Assembly: GCA_900469625.1 (NCBI GenBank)
Contig: UBXV01000029.1
Span: forward strand, 61,790 to 125,789
Length of the DNA stretch: 64,000 nucleotides
Source: Hyphomicrobiales bacterium
GTDB taxonomy: Bacteria > Pseudomonadota > Alphaproteobacteria > Rhizobiales > Rhizobiaceae
Direction of reading: 5' to 3'
The notes below the pieces were generated by a model, which was not told the origin of the DNA, searched no databases, and saw nothing but the letters and a program-made list of their open reading frames with translations. Both the position numbers and the translations under genes were made by a program. The first letter of the stretch is position 1, and each line of letters starts with the position of its first letter. This document shows, piece after piece, positions 40,640 through 50,400 of the stretch.

Positions 40640-42051
40640 TGTCTGCCGAAAACAACAACGATTCACGTCCGAAACAAAACCGCTCGCATAAGCAGCCGGG
40701 CAGGTCGCAGAGGCCTGCGCAGCAGGAACGCGGTCCTGAAAAGCCCGGACTGCGCACGCGTCAGGCAGCCGCAAAGATCCTCGGTGCGGTCATCGATCGC
40801 AAGACGTCGCTCGACGGCATGCTCGATCACGAACACGGCAATCCCGCATATCGCGAGCTGAGCGATGCCGACCGGGCGCTGGTGCGCGCCATTCTCAATT
40901 CGGCCCTGCGCCATCTGCCGCGTATCCAGACGGCAATCGGCTCGATGCTGCAGACTCCGCTTCCGGAAGGTGCGCGCGCGCTCGACCATGTTCTGGTGGT
41001 GGCCGCGGCACAGATTCTCTATCTCGACGTTCCCGACCATTCCGCTGTCGATCTTGCCGTCGAGCAGGCGCAGGCAGACCCCCGCAACCGTCGTTTTGCC
41101 AATCTGATCAATGCGGTGCTTCGCCGCCTCTCGCGCGAGAAGGATGCGATCCTTGAAAGCGTGCGCACCGTTCCCGCCATGCCGGACTGGTTTTTCGACC
41201 GACTGGTGAAGCGCTACGGCCGCGAACAGGCCAACCAGATCGCCGAGGCGCAACTGACGCCGGCGGCGATCGACGTCACCGTAAAATCCGATCCGCAAGG
41301 ATGGGCGGAAAAGCTCAGCGGAACGGTGCTGCCGACCGGTTCGGTGCGGCTTGCCGAATTCTCCGGCTCGATACCTTCCTTAGCCGGATTCTCCGATGGC
41401 GAATGGTGGGTGCAGGACGCGGCCGCGTCGATCCCCGCGCGGCTTTTCGGGCCGCTTGCCGGCAAGAGCGTCGTTGATCTCTGCGCTGCACCTGGCGGCA
41501 AGACGGCGCAACTGATCCTTGCAGGCGCCGAGGTGACGGCGCTTGACCAATCCGCGAGCCGTCTGCGTCGCCTCAAGGGCAATCTCGAGCGCCTTGGCCT
41601 TGAAGCGACGACCAAGGAAATCAACATGGCCGATTTCCAGCCGGAAGAACTCTTCGATGCCGCCCTGCTCGATGCTCCCTGTTCGTCGACCGGTACGACC
41701 CGCCGCCACCCGGATGTGCTCTTTACCAAGGGTCCGGAGGACATCGAGAAGCTTGCGCTGCTGCAGGAGCGTCTGCTGCGCCACGCGCTGACGGTGGTCA
41801 AGCCTGGCGGTATCGTCGTCTTTTCCAACTGCTCGCTCGATCCGCGCGAGGGCGAAGAGGTGGTTGACCGGGTGATCGGCGCTGGCGAGGCTTATGAACG
41901 TGTGCCGGTCCTGGCCAGGGATTGGCAAGGTCTCGAAGACGCGATCACGCCGCTCGGCGAAGTGCGCACCACGCCCTCGATGTTCCCACTCGATCCGCCC
42001 TTTGCCGGCGGCCTCGATGGCTTCTACGCGGCGGTGATTCGTCGCAAATAA
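40639..42051 (+). CDS. rsmB: RsmB/NOP-family RNA (cytosine-5)-methyltransferase
   Basis: The 470-residue protein has an N-terminal NusB-like RNA-binding domain (about residues 35-170) and a C-terminal methyltransferase with D-L-C-A-A-P-G-G-K-T, the D-A-P-C-S-S-T-G motif and the Cys in S-N-C-S-L-D-P. RsmB methylates C967 of 16S rRNA. The ATG overlaps the htpX stop, so the genes are coupled. A TTA Leu codon, rare in such GC-rich genes, sits in the repeated word at 41380-41392. Confidence 0.92.
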   Translation: MSAENNNDSRPKQNRSHKQPGRSQRPAQQERGPEKPGLRTRQAAAKILGAVIDRKTSLDGMLDHEHGNPAYRELSDADRALVRAILNSALRHLPRIQTAIGSMLQTPLPEGARALDHVLVVAAAQILYLDVPDHSAVDLAVEQAQADPRNRRFANLINAVLRRLSREKDAILESVRTVPAMPDWFFDRLVKRYGREQANQIAEAQLTPAAIDVTVKSDPQGWAEKLSGTVLPTGSVRLAEFSGSIPSLAGFSDGEWWVQDAAASIPARLFGPLAGKSVVDLCAAPGGKTAQLILAGAEVTALDQSASRLRRLKGNLERLGLEATTKEINMADFQPEELFDAALLDAPCSSTGTTRRHPDVLFTKGPEDIEKLALLQERLLRHALTVVKPGGIVVFSNCSLDPREGEEVVDRVIGAGEAYERVPVLARDWQGLEDAITPLGEVRTTPSMFPLDPPFAGGLDGFYAAVIRRK

Positions 42052-42105
42052 GCCTGGAAAAGTTGAAACGGCCCGCGGAAAGGTCCGGTCGCGGGCTGTT
42101 TTGTC

Positions 42106-42119
42106 GCGTCAATTGACGC
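42106..42119. promoter_or_regulatory. 14-bp perfect palindrome upstream of the heparinase-like gene
   Basis: GCGTCAATTGACGC is a perfect palindrome just after the rsmB terminator-like hairpin and about 265 bases before the next gene. It is a candidate operator; no regulator is identified. Confidence 0.35.
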
Positions 42120-42263
42120 TTTAAGGCCACAAGCCTATCAAAGACGATAAAATTGATAAAAGTTTAATGATCTATCCGGCACCATCCGGAGTCACGCGGA
42201 GCGTCGTGCGTCCGTTAGGACCGACAACAACGCTTTGACATAATGAAACGGCGCATCGTGTGT

Positions 42264-42289
42264 CCTGAAAATCGCAAGGGATTTTCGGG
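42264..42289. repeat. Palindrome related to the one upstream of holA
   Basis: CCTGAAAATC (42264-42273) and GATTTTCGGG (42280-42289) form a stem with one G-T pair. The core GAAAATCGC...GGATTTTC is shared with 30051-30075, so the two may belong to a dispersed palindromic family. Confidence 0.45.
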
Positions 42290-42382
42290 CAACCCTGCGC
42301 AAGCGGCACTGGCGCGAAGCCGACGTCTCCTTTCGGACGTCTCGGGCTGTTTGCTTCAGGAAAGAGGGACCGGCAGGCGTTG

Positions 42383-44068
42383 ATGGTGTTTTCCGGCAGG
42401 CGAAAGCTTTCCTATCTCTATGCGCGCGAAAGCTGGCGGCGCGTGTCGCGCCGGCTTTCGGTTGGCCGTGTCTCGTCGTTGCGCTTTACCGGTTCGACGC
42501 CCAGTCGCCTGATCGTTGCGCCGACCGACCTGAGGGCTGTCGATCCCTTCGTTGCCGAGGAGATACTTGCAGGGCGATTTCCGCTCGCCGGTCGCGTGCT
42601 CGACACCGAGGGCGAATCGCCCTTCGAGATCGATCTGCCGTCGCTGGAGTTCGCCGTCCGCCTGCATTCCTTCGGCTGGCTCCGGCATTTGCGCTCCATC
42701 CGCGAGGATGCGGGCTTCGTGCGCCTGCGGCAGATCATCGATGACTGGCTCGCCACCCATGGCCGCCACTTCGGCGGCATCGCCTGGGAGGCCGATGTCA
42801 TTGCCCAGCGCATCATCGCGTGGCTGTCGCACTCGCCGGTGGTGCTGCGCAATGCCGAACACGGGTTCTATCGTCGCTTCCTGAAAAGCCTCGCCTTCCA
42901 GGTTCGCTATCTGCGCCATATTGCCGAAACGGTCAGCGACGGCGAGGCACGCCTGCGCGTGCGGATGGCGCTCGCCATGGCATCGGTATCGATGCCGTCG
43001 ACACCCTCGGCCATCCGCAAGGCGTCGCGCCACCTCGATTACGAGCTGGACCGGCAGATCCTTGCCGATGGCAGCCATTTTTCGCGCAGTCCCCGTGCCG
43101 GGCTGGAGCTGCTGCTTGACCTGCTGCCGCTGCGCCAGACCTATGTCAATCTCGGGCACGACGTGCCGTCGCGCCTTATCCCCTGCATCGACCGGATGTA
43201 TCCGGCCCTGCGTTTCTTCCGCCACCAGGGCGGGGAACTGGCGCTGTTCAACGGCGCCACCTCGGTGCTGGCGCACGAACTCGCCTCGGTGCTGCGCTAT
43301 GACGAGACCGCCGGAGAGCCGTTCCGGTCGCTGCCGCATGCGCACTACGAGCGCCTTTCGATCGAAAACACTGTTGTAATCGTCGATACCGGGCGGCCGC
43401 ATTCCGTCGATCTGTCGCGCAGCGCCCATGCCGGCTGCCTTTCGTTCGAAATGTCCTCCGGCAAGACACGGTTTGTGATCAATTCGGGTGCACCGAAGTT
43501 TGCCGGCGACCGGTTCCGCCAGATGGCGCGGATGACGGCTGCCCACTCTACCGTGACCGTCAACGACACCTCGTCTTCTCGCTTCTCCCAGTCGCGCTTT
43601 CTTGGCCCGATTATCACCAGCGGCGTCTCGCGGGTGTTGGTCGAGCGCAAGGACGAGCCGGGCCGGCTTGAATCCGTCACGGCAAGCCACGACGGCTACA
43701 TCGCGTCGTTCGGGCTGTTGCACGAGCGCGATATCGGTGTGCTCAACGGCGGCCGGGTGATCCGCGGTCGCGACCGGCTGTCGCGGGCCGACGGCAGCGA
43801 CCCGGAGGAAACAAATCCGGCCGTGGCGGTCGCCCGTTTCCATATCCATCCCGCCGTCACCATTCGCCAGAACAATGGCCGCGAAATCTACCTGACGGCT
43901 CCAGACGGCGAGATCTGGCTGTTCGCGTGCCAGGACGGCGAACTGGCCGTCGAGGAAGACATCTTCTTTGCCGATCCCTCGGGCATCCGGGCCTCCTCTC
44001 AGCTGACGGTCACGTTTGCGGTCGCCCGGCAGCCCGAGATCCAGTGGACCTTCTCGCGCACCAACTGA
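42383..44068 (+). CDS. Heparinase II/III family protein
   Basis: The 561-residue protein has the helical toroid N-terminal part (about residues 60-330) and the beta-sandwich Hepar_II_III domain (about 345-550, including M-T-A-A-H-S-T-V-T-V-N-D). The family includes polysaccharide lyases acting on uronate-containing polymers, but many rhizobial members are unassigned. No signal peptide is visible, which argues for an intracellular or unusual location. I use the ATG at 42383 rather than the TTG just before it. It precedes purH by 121 bases. Confidence 0.85.
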   Translation: MVFSGRRKLSYLYARESWRRVSRRLSVGRVSSLRFTGSTPSRLIVAPTDLRAVDPFVAEEILAGRFPLAGRVLDTEGESPFEIDLPSLEFAVRLHSFGWLRHLRSIREDAGFVRLRQIIDDWLATHGRHFGGIAWEADVIAQRIIAWLSHSPVVLRNAEHGFYRRFLKSLAFQVRYLRHIAETVSDGEARLRVRMALAMASVSMPSTPSAIRKASRHLDYELDRQILADGSHFSRSPRAGLELLLDLLPLRQTYVNLGHDVPSRLIPCIDRMYPALRFFRHQGGELALFNGATSVLAHELASVLRYDETAGEPFRSLPHAHYERLSIENTVVIVDTGRPHSVDLSRSAHAGCLSFEMSSGKTRFVINSGAPKFAGDRFRQMARMTAAHSTVTVNDTSSSRFSQSRFLGPIITSGVSRVLVERKDEPGRLESVTASHDGYIASFGLLHERDIGVLNGGRVIRGRDRLSRADGSDPEETNPAVAVARFHIHPAVTIRQNNGREIYLTAPDGEIWLFACQDGELAVEEDIFFADPSGIRASSQLTVTFAVARQPEIQWTFSRTN

Positions 44069-44189
44069 GCTAATTTCAGGATGTGGGCCTGCCGAGGTTC
44101 CTTCGGCCGGCAAGCTATGCTAACGGGCAGCCATCCCAATGCCGGAGCATCCTCCCCGCGCTTCCGGCGCTGCCTAAGGAGCATGGTTG

Positions 44190-45800
44190 ATGGCTGTCGC
44201 CTCCAAGAAAATTCCCGCCCCGAACGAGGTTCCGGTCCGCACCGCCCTTCTGTCCGTGTCCGACAAGACCGGCGTCGTCGCGCTTGCCCGCGCGCTGCAC
44301 GAAAAGGGCGTGCGCCTGGTTTCGACCGGCGGCACGCACAAGGCGCTGGCCGAGGCGGGCCTTCCGGTCAGCGACGTTTCGGAACTCACGGGCTTCCCCG
44401 AAGTCATGGACGGCCGGGTGAAGACGCTGCATCCCGGTGTGCACGGCGGCCTGCTGGCGATCCGTGACGATGCCGAGCACCAGGCGGCGATGTCGGCCCA
44501 TGGCATTACCGCGATCGATCTGGCGGTGATCAATCTCTATCCGTTCGAAGAAGTGTGCGCGCAGGGCGGCGACTACCCGACGACGGTCGAAAACATCGAT
44601 ATCGGCGGACCGGCGATGATCCGCGCATCGGCCAAGAACCACGCCTATGTGACGATCGTCACCGATCCCGCCGACTACCCGGTGCTGATCGAAGAGCTTT
44701 CGTCCGGCGCGACGACCTACGCATTCCGCCAGAAGATGGCGGCGAAGGCCTATGCCCGCACGGCGGCCTATGATGCCGCGATCTCCAACTGGTTTGCCGA
44801 GGCGCTCGACACGCCGATGCCGCGCCACCGCGTTCTCGGCGGCGTCCTGAAGGAAGAGATGCGCTACGGCGAAAACCCACACCAGAAGGCGGGCTTCTAC
44901 GTCACCGGCGAGAACCGCCCGGGCGTCGCCACGGCCAAGCTGCTGCAGGGCAAGCAGCTTTCCTACAACAACATCAACGACACCGATGCGGCCTTCGAAC
45001 TCGTCGCCGAGTTCCTGCCGGAAAAGGCGCCGGCGGTTGCGATCATCAAGCACGCCAATCCGTGCGGCGTCGCCACGGCCCCGACCCTTGTCGAGGCCTA
45101 TCGTCGGGCGCTCGCCTGTGATTCCACGTCGGCCTTCGGCGGCATCATCGCCCTCAACCAGCTGCTCGACGCCGAGACAGCCGAAGAGATCGTCAAGCTC
45201 TTCACCGAAGTCATCATCGCGCCAGAGGTCAGCGACGAGGCCAAGGCCATCATCGCCCGCAAGCCGAACCTGCGGCTGCTGACCACCGGCGCCCTGCCCG
45301 ATCCGCGCATTCCAGGTCTGTCCGCCAAGACCGTGTCCGGCGGACTTCTGGTCCAGACCCGCGACAATGGCATGGTCGAGGATCTCGAGCTGAAGGTCGT
45401 GACCAAGCGCGCACCGACGGCGCAGGAACTGGAAGACATGAAGTTTGCCTTCAAGGTGGCAAAGCATGTGAAGTCCAATGCGGTCGTCTATGCCAAGGAC
45501 GGCCAGACGGCAGGTATCGGCGCCGGACAGATGAGCCGGGTCGATTCCGCCCGCATCGCCGCAATCAAGGCGGAAGATGCGGCCAAGGCGCTCGGTCTCG
45601 CCACACCGCTGACCAAGGGTTCTGCCGTAGCCTCCGAAGCCTTCCTGCCATTTGCCGATGGCCTGCTTTCGGCGATTGCCGCCGGCGCCACTGCCGTCGT
45701 CCAGCCGGGTGGTTCGATGCGTGACGAAGAGGTGATTGCCGCGGCCGACGCGCATGGCGTTGCCATGGTCTTCACCGGCATGCGCCACTTCCGCCACTGA
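44190..45800 (+). CDS. purH: Bifunctional AICAR formyltransferase / IMP cyclohydrolase
   Basis: The 536-residue enzyme makes the last two steps of IMP synthesis. The N-terminal cyclohydrolase domain (about residues 10-200) shows S-V-S-D-K-T-G and S-T-G-G-T, and the transformylase domain has K-H-A-N-P-C-G with catalytic Lys and His. AAGGAG lies 8 bases before the ATG at 44190. The short leader does not match the ZTP riboswitch core as far as I can judge. Confidence 0.97.
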   Translation: MAVASKKIPAPNEVPVRTALLSVSDKTGVVALARALHEKGVRLVSTGGTHKALAEAGLPVSDVSELTGFPEVMDGRVKTLHPGVHGGLLAIRDDAEHQAAMSAHGITAIDLAVINLYPFEEVCAQGGDYPTTVENIDIGGPAMIRASAKNHAYVTIVTDPADYPVLIEELSSGATTYAFRQKMAAKAYARTAAYDAAISNWFAEALDTPMPRHRVLGGVLKEEMRYGENPHQKAGFYVTGENRPGVATAKLLQGKQLSYNNINDTDAAFELVAEFLPEKAPAVAIIKHANPCGVATAPTLVEAYRRALACDSTSAFGGIIALNQLLDAETAEEIVKLFTEVIIAPEVSDEAKAIIARKPNLRLLTTGALPDPRIPGLSAKTVSGGLLVQTRDNGMVEDLELKVVTKRAPTAQELEDMKFAFKVAKHVKSNAVVYAKDGQTAGIGAGQMSRVDSARIAAIKAEDAAKALGLATPLTKGSAVASEAFLPFADGLLSAIAAGATAVVQPGGSMRDEEVIAAADAHGVAMVFTGMRHFRH

Positions 45801-45806
45801 CACTGG

Positions 45807-45840
45807 CCGGGACCGGCGTTTCACGCCGAACCCGGTTTTT
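45807..45840 (+). terminator. Intrinsic terminator of purH
   Basis: CCGGG (45807-45811) pairs with CCCGG (45831-45835), and inside it CGGCG (45814-45818) pairs with CGCCG (45824-45828). Five T follow. Confidence 0.88.
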
Positions 45841-45859
45841 CAAAGTCAGTCTGAAAACA

Positions 45860-47287
45860 TCAGGAGCCGTCGCGTCCAAAGGATGCGGCGGCTTTTTTGC
45901 GCCCGTCATCAGCCGGAGAGGGCGTGCGTAGCAGGATCAGGAAGCCGACGACCAGGAAGGCGATCAGCGCCATCATGCCGATGCGAGCTGAGCCGGTCAT
46001 CAAGGTGATCGTGGCGACGGACGCGGGCGCAAGAAAGGATGTCGCCCGACCGGAAAGCGCATAGAGCCCAAAATAGCGGCCGGCCTCGTCGAGGCTGACG
46101 CTGCGGGCGAGATAGGAACGCGATGAGGCCTGGACCGGGCCGAAGGCAATGCCGACGAGCAGGCCATAGAGGATGTAAGCCTTCTCCGCCGCGGTGCCGA
46201 ACAGGCCGCCGGAATCCTCTGTCGAGAGTGGCATGAGTCCGAACAGCGTGAAACCCGGCCCCGTCGAGACGATGCCGATCGTGGCGATGATGAGACACAC
46301 GAGGCTCGCGTTGACGATGGTCTTGGAGCCGAGCCGCGCATCGAGCCGGCTCGCATAGAGGCAGCCGCCGATGGCGACGATGTTCAGGATGATGCCGTAG
46401 ATGCCGAGCTCAAGGGTTCGCCAGCCGAACATCGCAGCGGCGAATGTGCCGCCGAGCGCCAGCAGCCCGTTGACGCCATCCTGGAAGATCATGCGTGCGA
46501 TCAGGAAGCGGAGAATGCCCGACCTTTCCTTGAGCTCGCCGAGCGTCCCTTTCAGCTCTCGCAGGCCCGTGGCGGTCGCCTTGCGCAGCGACATCGTCGC
46601 CCTGGTCGCGTCGGGGGTGAACAGGAACATCGGAATGATGAAGACGAGATACCAGAGCGCCGATATCGGCCCGGTAATGCGTGCGTCCTCGCCCTTGGCC
46701 GGATCGAGGCCGAACAGGGGATCGATGCCGAGCGCCGTCTTGCCGCTTTCCGGGCTGCCGGCAAGGAGCGCGACCACGGCGATCAGCACGATCATGCCGC
46801 CGAGATAGCCGAGCCCCCATGCAATGTTGGAAATGCGGCCGACATCCTTCTCGTCGACCAGCCGCGTCATCATCGAATCGTTGAAGACGATCGAAAATTC
46901 GGCGGCGACCGTGGCAAGCACGATGAAGAAGGCGGCGTAAATGATCGGCGAACCGGGGGCGGCAAACCAGAGCATCGCCAGCGATACGATCTTGATGACG
47001 GCAAAAAAGCCGATCCATGGCTTGCGCGGACCAGTGGCGTCGGCGATCGAACCGAGCACGGGCGACAGAATTGCGATGATGATGCCGGAAACAGTGAGCG
47101 TGTAGCCCCACATCGCCTGCCCGACCGCATGGTCCTCCGTCAGTCGCGAGACGAAATAGGGGCCGAAGATGAAGGTGGTGATGACCGTGAAGAAGGGTTG
47201 TGCTGCCCAGTCGAACAGCATCCAGCCGGCTATGCCCGCGCGCGACGTGCGCGGTCGTTCGTCAATTCTCTCGGCCGAAAGCTGCAC
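45860..47287 (-). CDS. MFS transporter, UMF1/Atg22-like family
   Basis: The 475-residue protein has about 12 membrane segments and the UMF1-type start G-W-M-L-F-D-W-A-A-Q-P-F-F, with A-T-G-P-R-K-P-W in the loop between helices 2 and 3. This branch includes Atg22-like exporters; substrates of the bacterial members are mostly unknown. I choose the GTG at 47287 with GGGGAGGG just upstream; the longer in-frame form adds 35 residues without similarity. It converges on purH. Confidence 0.88.
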   Translation of the reverse strand: MQLSAERIDERPRTSRAGIAGWMLFDWAAQPFFTVITTFIFGPYFVSRLTEDHAVGQAMWGYTLTVSGIIIAILSPVLGSIADATGPRKPWIGFFAVIKIVSLAMLWFAAPGSPIIYAAFFIVLATVAAEFSIVFNDSMMTRLVDEKDVGRISNIAWGLGYLGGMIVLIAVVALLAGSPESGKTALGIDPLFGLDPAKGEDARITGPISALWYLVFIIPMFLFTPDATRATMSLRKATATGLRELKGTLGELKERSGILRFLIARMIFQDGVNGLLALGGTFAAAMFGWRTLELGIYGIILNIVAIGGCLYASRLDARLGSKTIVNASLVCLIIATIGIVSTGPGFTLFGLMPLSTEDSGGLFGTAAEKAYILYGLLVGIAFGPVQASSRSYLARSVSLDEAGRYFGLYALSGRATSFLAPASVATITLMTGSARIGMMALIAFLVVGFLILLRTPSPADDGRKKAAASFGRDGS

Positions 47288-47412
47288 ATGTCCCTCCCCG
47301 GAAACGACTGCGCCGTGCGTCCTTTCGAACGCGCGGCGCAGTGCATTGTCAAATCCGATAGCGTCGGACCGGTCAATTCCAATCCACGCCAATCAGTCCG
47401 GGGCGGACTGTC

Positions 47413-50400
47413 TCACCTCGCCCGCCCGCGTGCAAGGTCATTCAGAAGGCCCGCAGCAACGGTGATCTTGGCGAGGGTGGTTTCCCCCTTCTCGGTCAGA
47501 AGACGCAGCTGGCTCGTTGCCTGGGCGACGCGCTCGCGCTCGTTTTCCTCCCAGGCCGCGACCGGATTGCGTTCCTTCTTCTGCTCGCGCAGTGCTGCCG
47601 CTGTGATATCGCGCCGAGCGGCAGCGATATCGGAGACGGCCCGCGACAGGGCCATCGCTTCGAACTGCTCGGTTGCCGGCACGCGATCGGAGGCGGCCAA
47701 GAGCCGGTTGATCCGAAGCGTGTCGGTGACGGCGAAGTAGCCCTGTGCGGTGCGGCTCAGCGTCTCGCCGGTCTCGGCCGAAATCTGCATGATTTCCGGC
47801 ACGAGCGTCATCAGCGCCAGTTCCGAGATCTCCTCGGCGAGCTTGGCGGGGACGCCGCCCTCGACGAAGGCCGCGGTCTTCAGCTGTGCCTCGTCCGCGC
47901 TTTCGCCGGAGACGGCCGTGCGCATCGTACCGCGCAGCTTCTGCAGGCCGTCGCGCAGCCGCGCAACGGCGTCGGAGACAGAACCGGTCGCCGCATGGGT
48001 CCTCAGCGTCCGCTCGGTCACGAGCGCGAAGATGCGGCCGACCTCCTGGTAGAGGACGTTCTGCAGCCCGCCGCCGATCTTGTTGTCGAGCGCGTCGATC
48101 TCGTCATAGATCCGCGGCAGGTCGAAGCCATCGAGCGCCAGCACGGCCGCCTTGACGACGTCGGCCGAGAGGAAGCCGGTGGCATCCGTCAAGGTGGAGA
48201 CGAAGGCAGGGCCGCCACGGTTGATGACCTCGTTGGCCAAGACCGTCGCGATGATTTCCCGACGCAGCCGGTGGCCGTGGATGTCGCCGGCATAGGCCTT
48301 GCGCATCTTGCCCGGGAAGTAGCGTTCCAGCGTTGCCGTGAAATACGGATCGTCGGGAAGCTCGCTGGCGATGAGCTCATCGAACAGCACCAGCTTGGAG
48401 TAGGAGAGCAGCACGCCGATTTCCGCGCGGGTCAATGGCTTGCCCGCCTGGTAGCGCTCGGTCATTGCCTGGTCGGTCGGCAGTGTCTCGACCTTGCGGT
48501 TGAGATGACCGTCGACTTCAAGCCGCGTCATCAGCCGGCCGAGCGTCGTGCGGTTGCCGGCGCCCTGCATGGCGGTCAAAGAGATCGCCAGGGACTGCTC
48601 GTAGTTGTTGCGCAGCACCAGATGGCCGACTTCCTCGGTCATCGACGCCAGCAGCGTGTTGCGCTTCGGCCGGGTCAGGCGACCGTCGCGCATGGCAGAG
48701 GCGAGCGCGATCTTGATGTTGACCTCGACGTCGGACGAGTTCACGCCGGCCGAGTTGTCGATTGCGTCGGAGTTGCAGCGACCGCCATTGAGGCCGAAGC
48801 CGATGCGCCCCTTCTGGGTGACGCCGAGGTTGGCGCCCTCGCCGATGACGCGGGCACGGATCTCTTCGGCGGCGACACGGATCGCATCGTTGGCACGGTC
48901 GCCGACTTCGGCGTCCGTCTCGTTGCTGCCGCGCACATAGGTGCCGATGCCGCCGAACCACAGCAGATCCACCTGGCTCTTCAGGATCGCGTTCATGATT
49001 TCGAGCGGCGTCGCCTTCTGCTTGTCGATGCCGATCGCCGCCATCGCTTCCGGCGTCAGCGTTACCGACTTTTCGGCGCGCGAAATGATCATGCCGCCTT
49101 CAGACAGCGTCTTGCGATCATAGTCCTGCCAGCTTGAACGCGGCAGCGCGAACATGCGCTTGCGCTCGGCGAAGGAAACATCCGTATCCGGATTGGGATC
49201 GATGAAGATGTCGCGGTGGTCGAAGGCCGCGAGAAGACGGATCTTTTCCGAAAGCAGCATGCCGTTGCCGAAGACGTCGCCCGACATGTCGCCGACGCCG
49301 GCAACAGTGAAGGGGGTCGTCTGGATGTCGATGTCCATCTCGCGGAAGTGGCGCTTGACGGTTTCCCAGGCGCCGCGGGCGGTGATGCCCATCTTCTTGT
49401 GGTCGTAGCCGGCCGATCCGCCCGAAGCGAACGCGTCGTCCAGCCAGAAACCGGCCTCCTGGGCGAGACCGTTGGCGGTGTCGGAGAAGGTGGCGGTGCC
49501 CTTGTCGGCGGCGACGACGAAGTAGGGATCGTCACCGTCGCGGCGCAGCGTGTCGGCCGGAGGCACGACATCCTGGCCGACGATGTTGTCGGTGACCGAC
49601 AGCATGGTGCGGATGAAGGTCTTGTAGGCTTCGGTGCCGGCCTTGAACACCTCGTCGCGGTTGCCGCCGACGGGGAGCTGTTTCGGGTAGAAGCCGCCCT
49701 TGGCGCCGACGGGCACGATGACGGCGTTCTTGACCTGCTGCGCCTTGACCAGGCCCAGCACTTCCGTGCGGTAGTCCTGTGCCCTGTCGGACCAGCGAAG
49801 ACCGCCGCGGGCGACCTTGCCGAAGCGCAGGTGCACGCCCTCGACCTCGGTGCCGTAGACGAAGATTTCGCGGAACGGACGCGGTTCGGGCAGGCCTTCG
49901 AGCTGCTTCGGGTCGAGCTTGAGCGCGAGGACGGCGCGCGGCTTTCCGTCGGCGTCCTTCTGGAAGTAGTTGGTCCGGAGCGTCGCTTCGATGGCGTTGA
50001 CGTAGCGGCGCAGGATCCGGTCTTCGTCGAGGCTTGGAACCGACGACAGCGCGGTCTCGATCGAGGCGATCAGCGCATTGCACTTCTTGGCGCGCGGCTT
50101 TTCCTCGAGCGCCGGGTCCATGCGGGTCACGAACAGCCTGAAGATATCGGCGGCAATTGCCGGATACTTGTTCAGAGTGTCGGCGATATAGCCTTGCGAA
50201 TAGGTGATGCCGGCCTGGCGCAGGTAGCGCGCATAAGCGCGCAGCACCGTCACTTCGCGGGCGTTGAGGCCCGAAAGCAGGATCAACCGGTTGAAGTTGT
50301 CGTCCTCGATCGTGCCGTTCCAGGCAGCAAGGAAGGCTTCCTCGAGTGCGGCGCCCGACTTTTCGAGATTGAGCGCAAGGCCGTCGCGGTGGATCAGTTC

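Larger units (their letters stand above)
42052..42382. other. 331-base intergenic region before the heparinase-like gene
   Basis: The region contains a hairpin after rsmB (42071-42077 with 42090-42096, followed by TGTTTTG), a perfect 14-bp palindrome (42106-42119), an AT-rich stretch near 42145-42175, a TTGACA word near 42235, and a palindrome (42264-42289) similar to one before holA. GACGTCTC occurs twice close to 42325. No gene is evident. Confidence 0.6.

Noticed and set aside
44069..44189. A ZTP-type riboswitch before purH
   Set aside because: The leader lacks the conserved core of that riboswitch as I know it, and the visible pairings are short. A covariance-model search of this leader would settle it.
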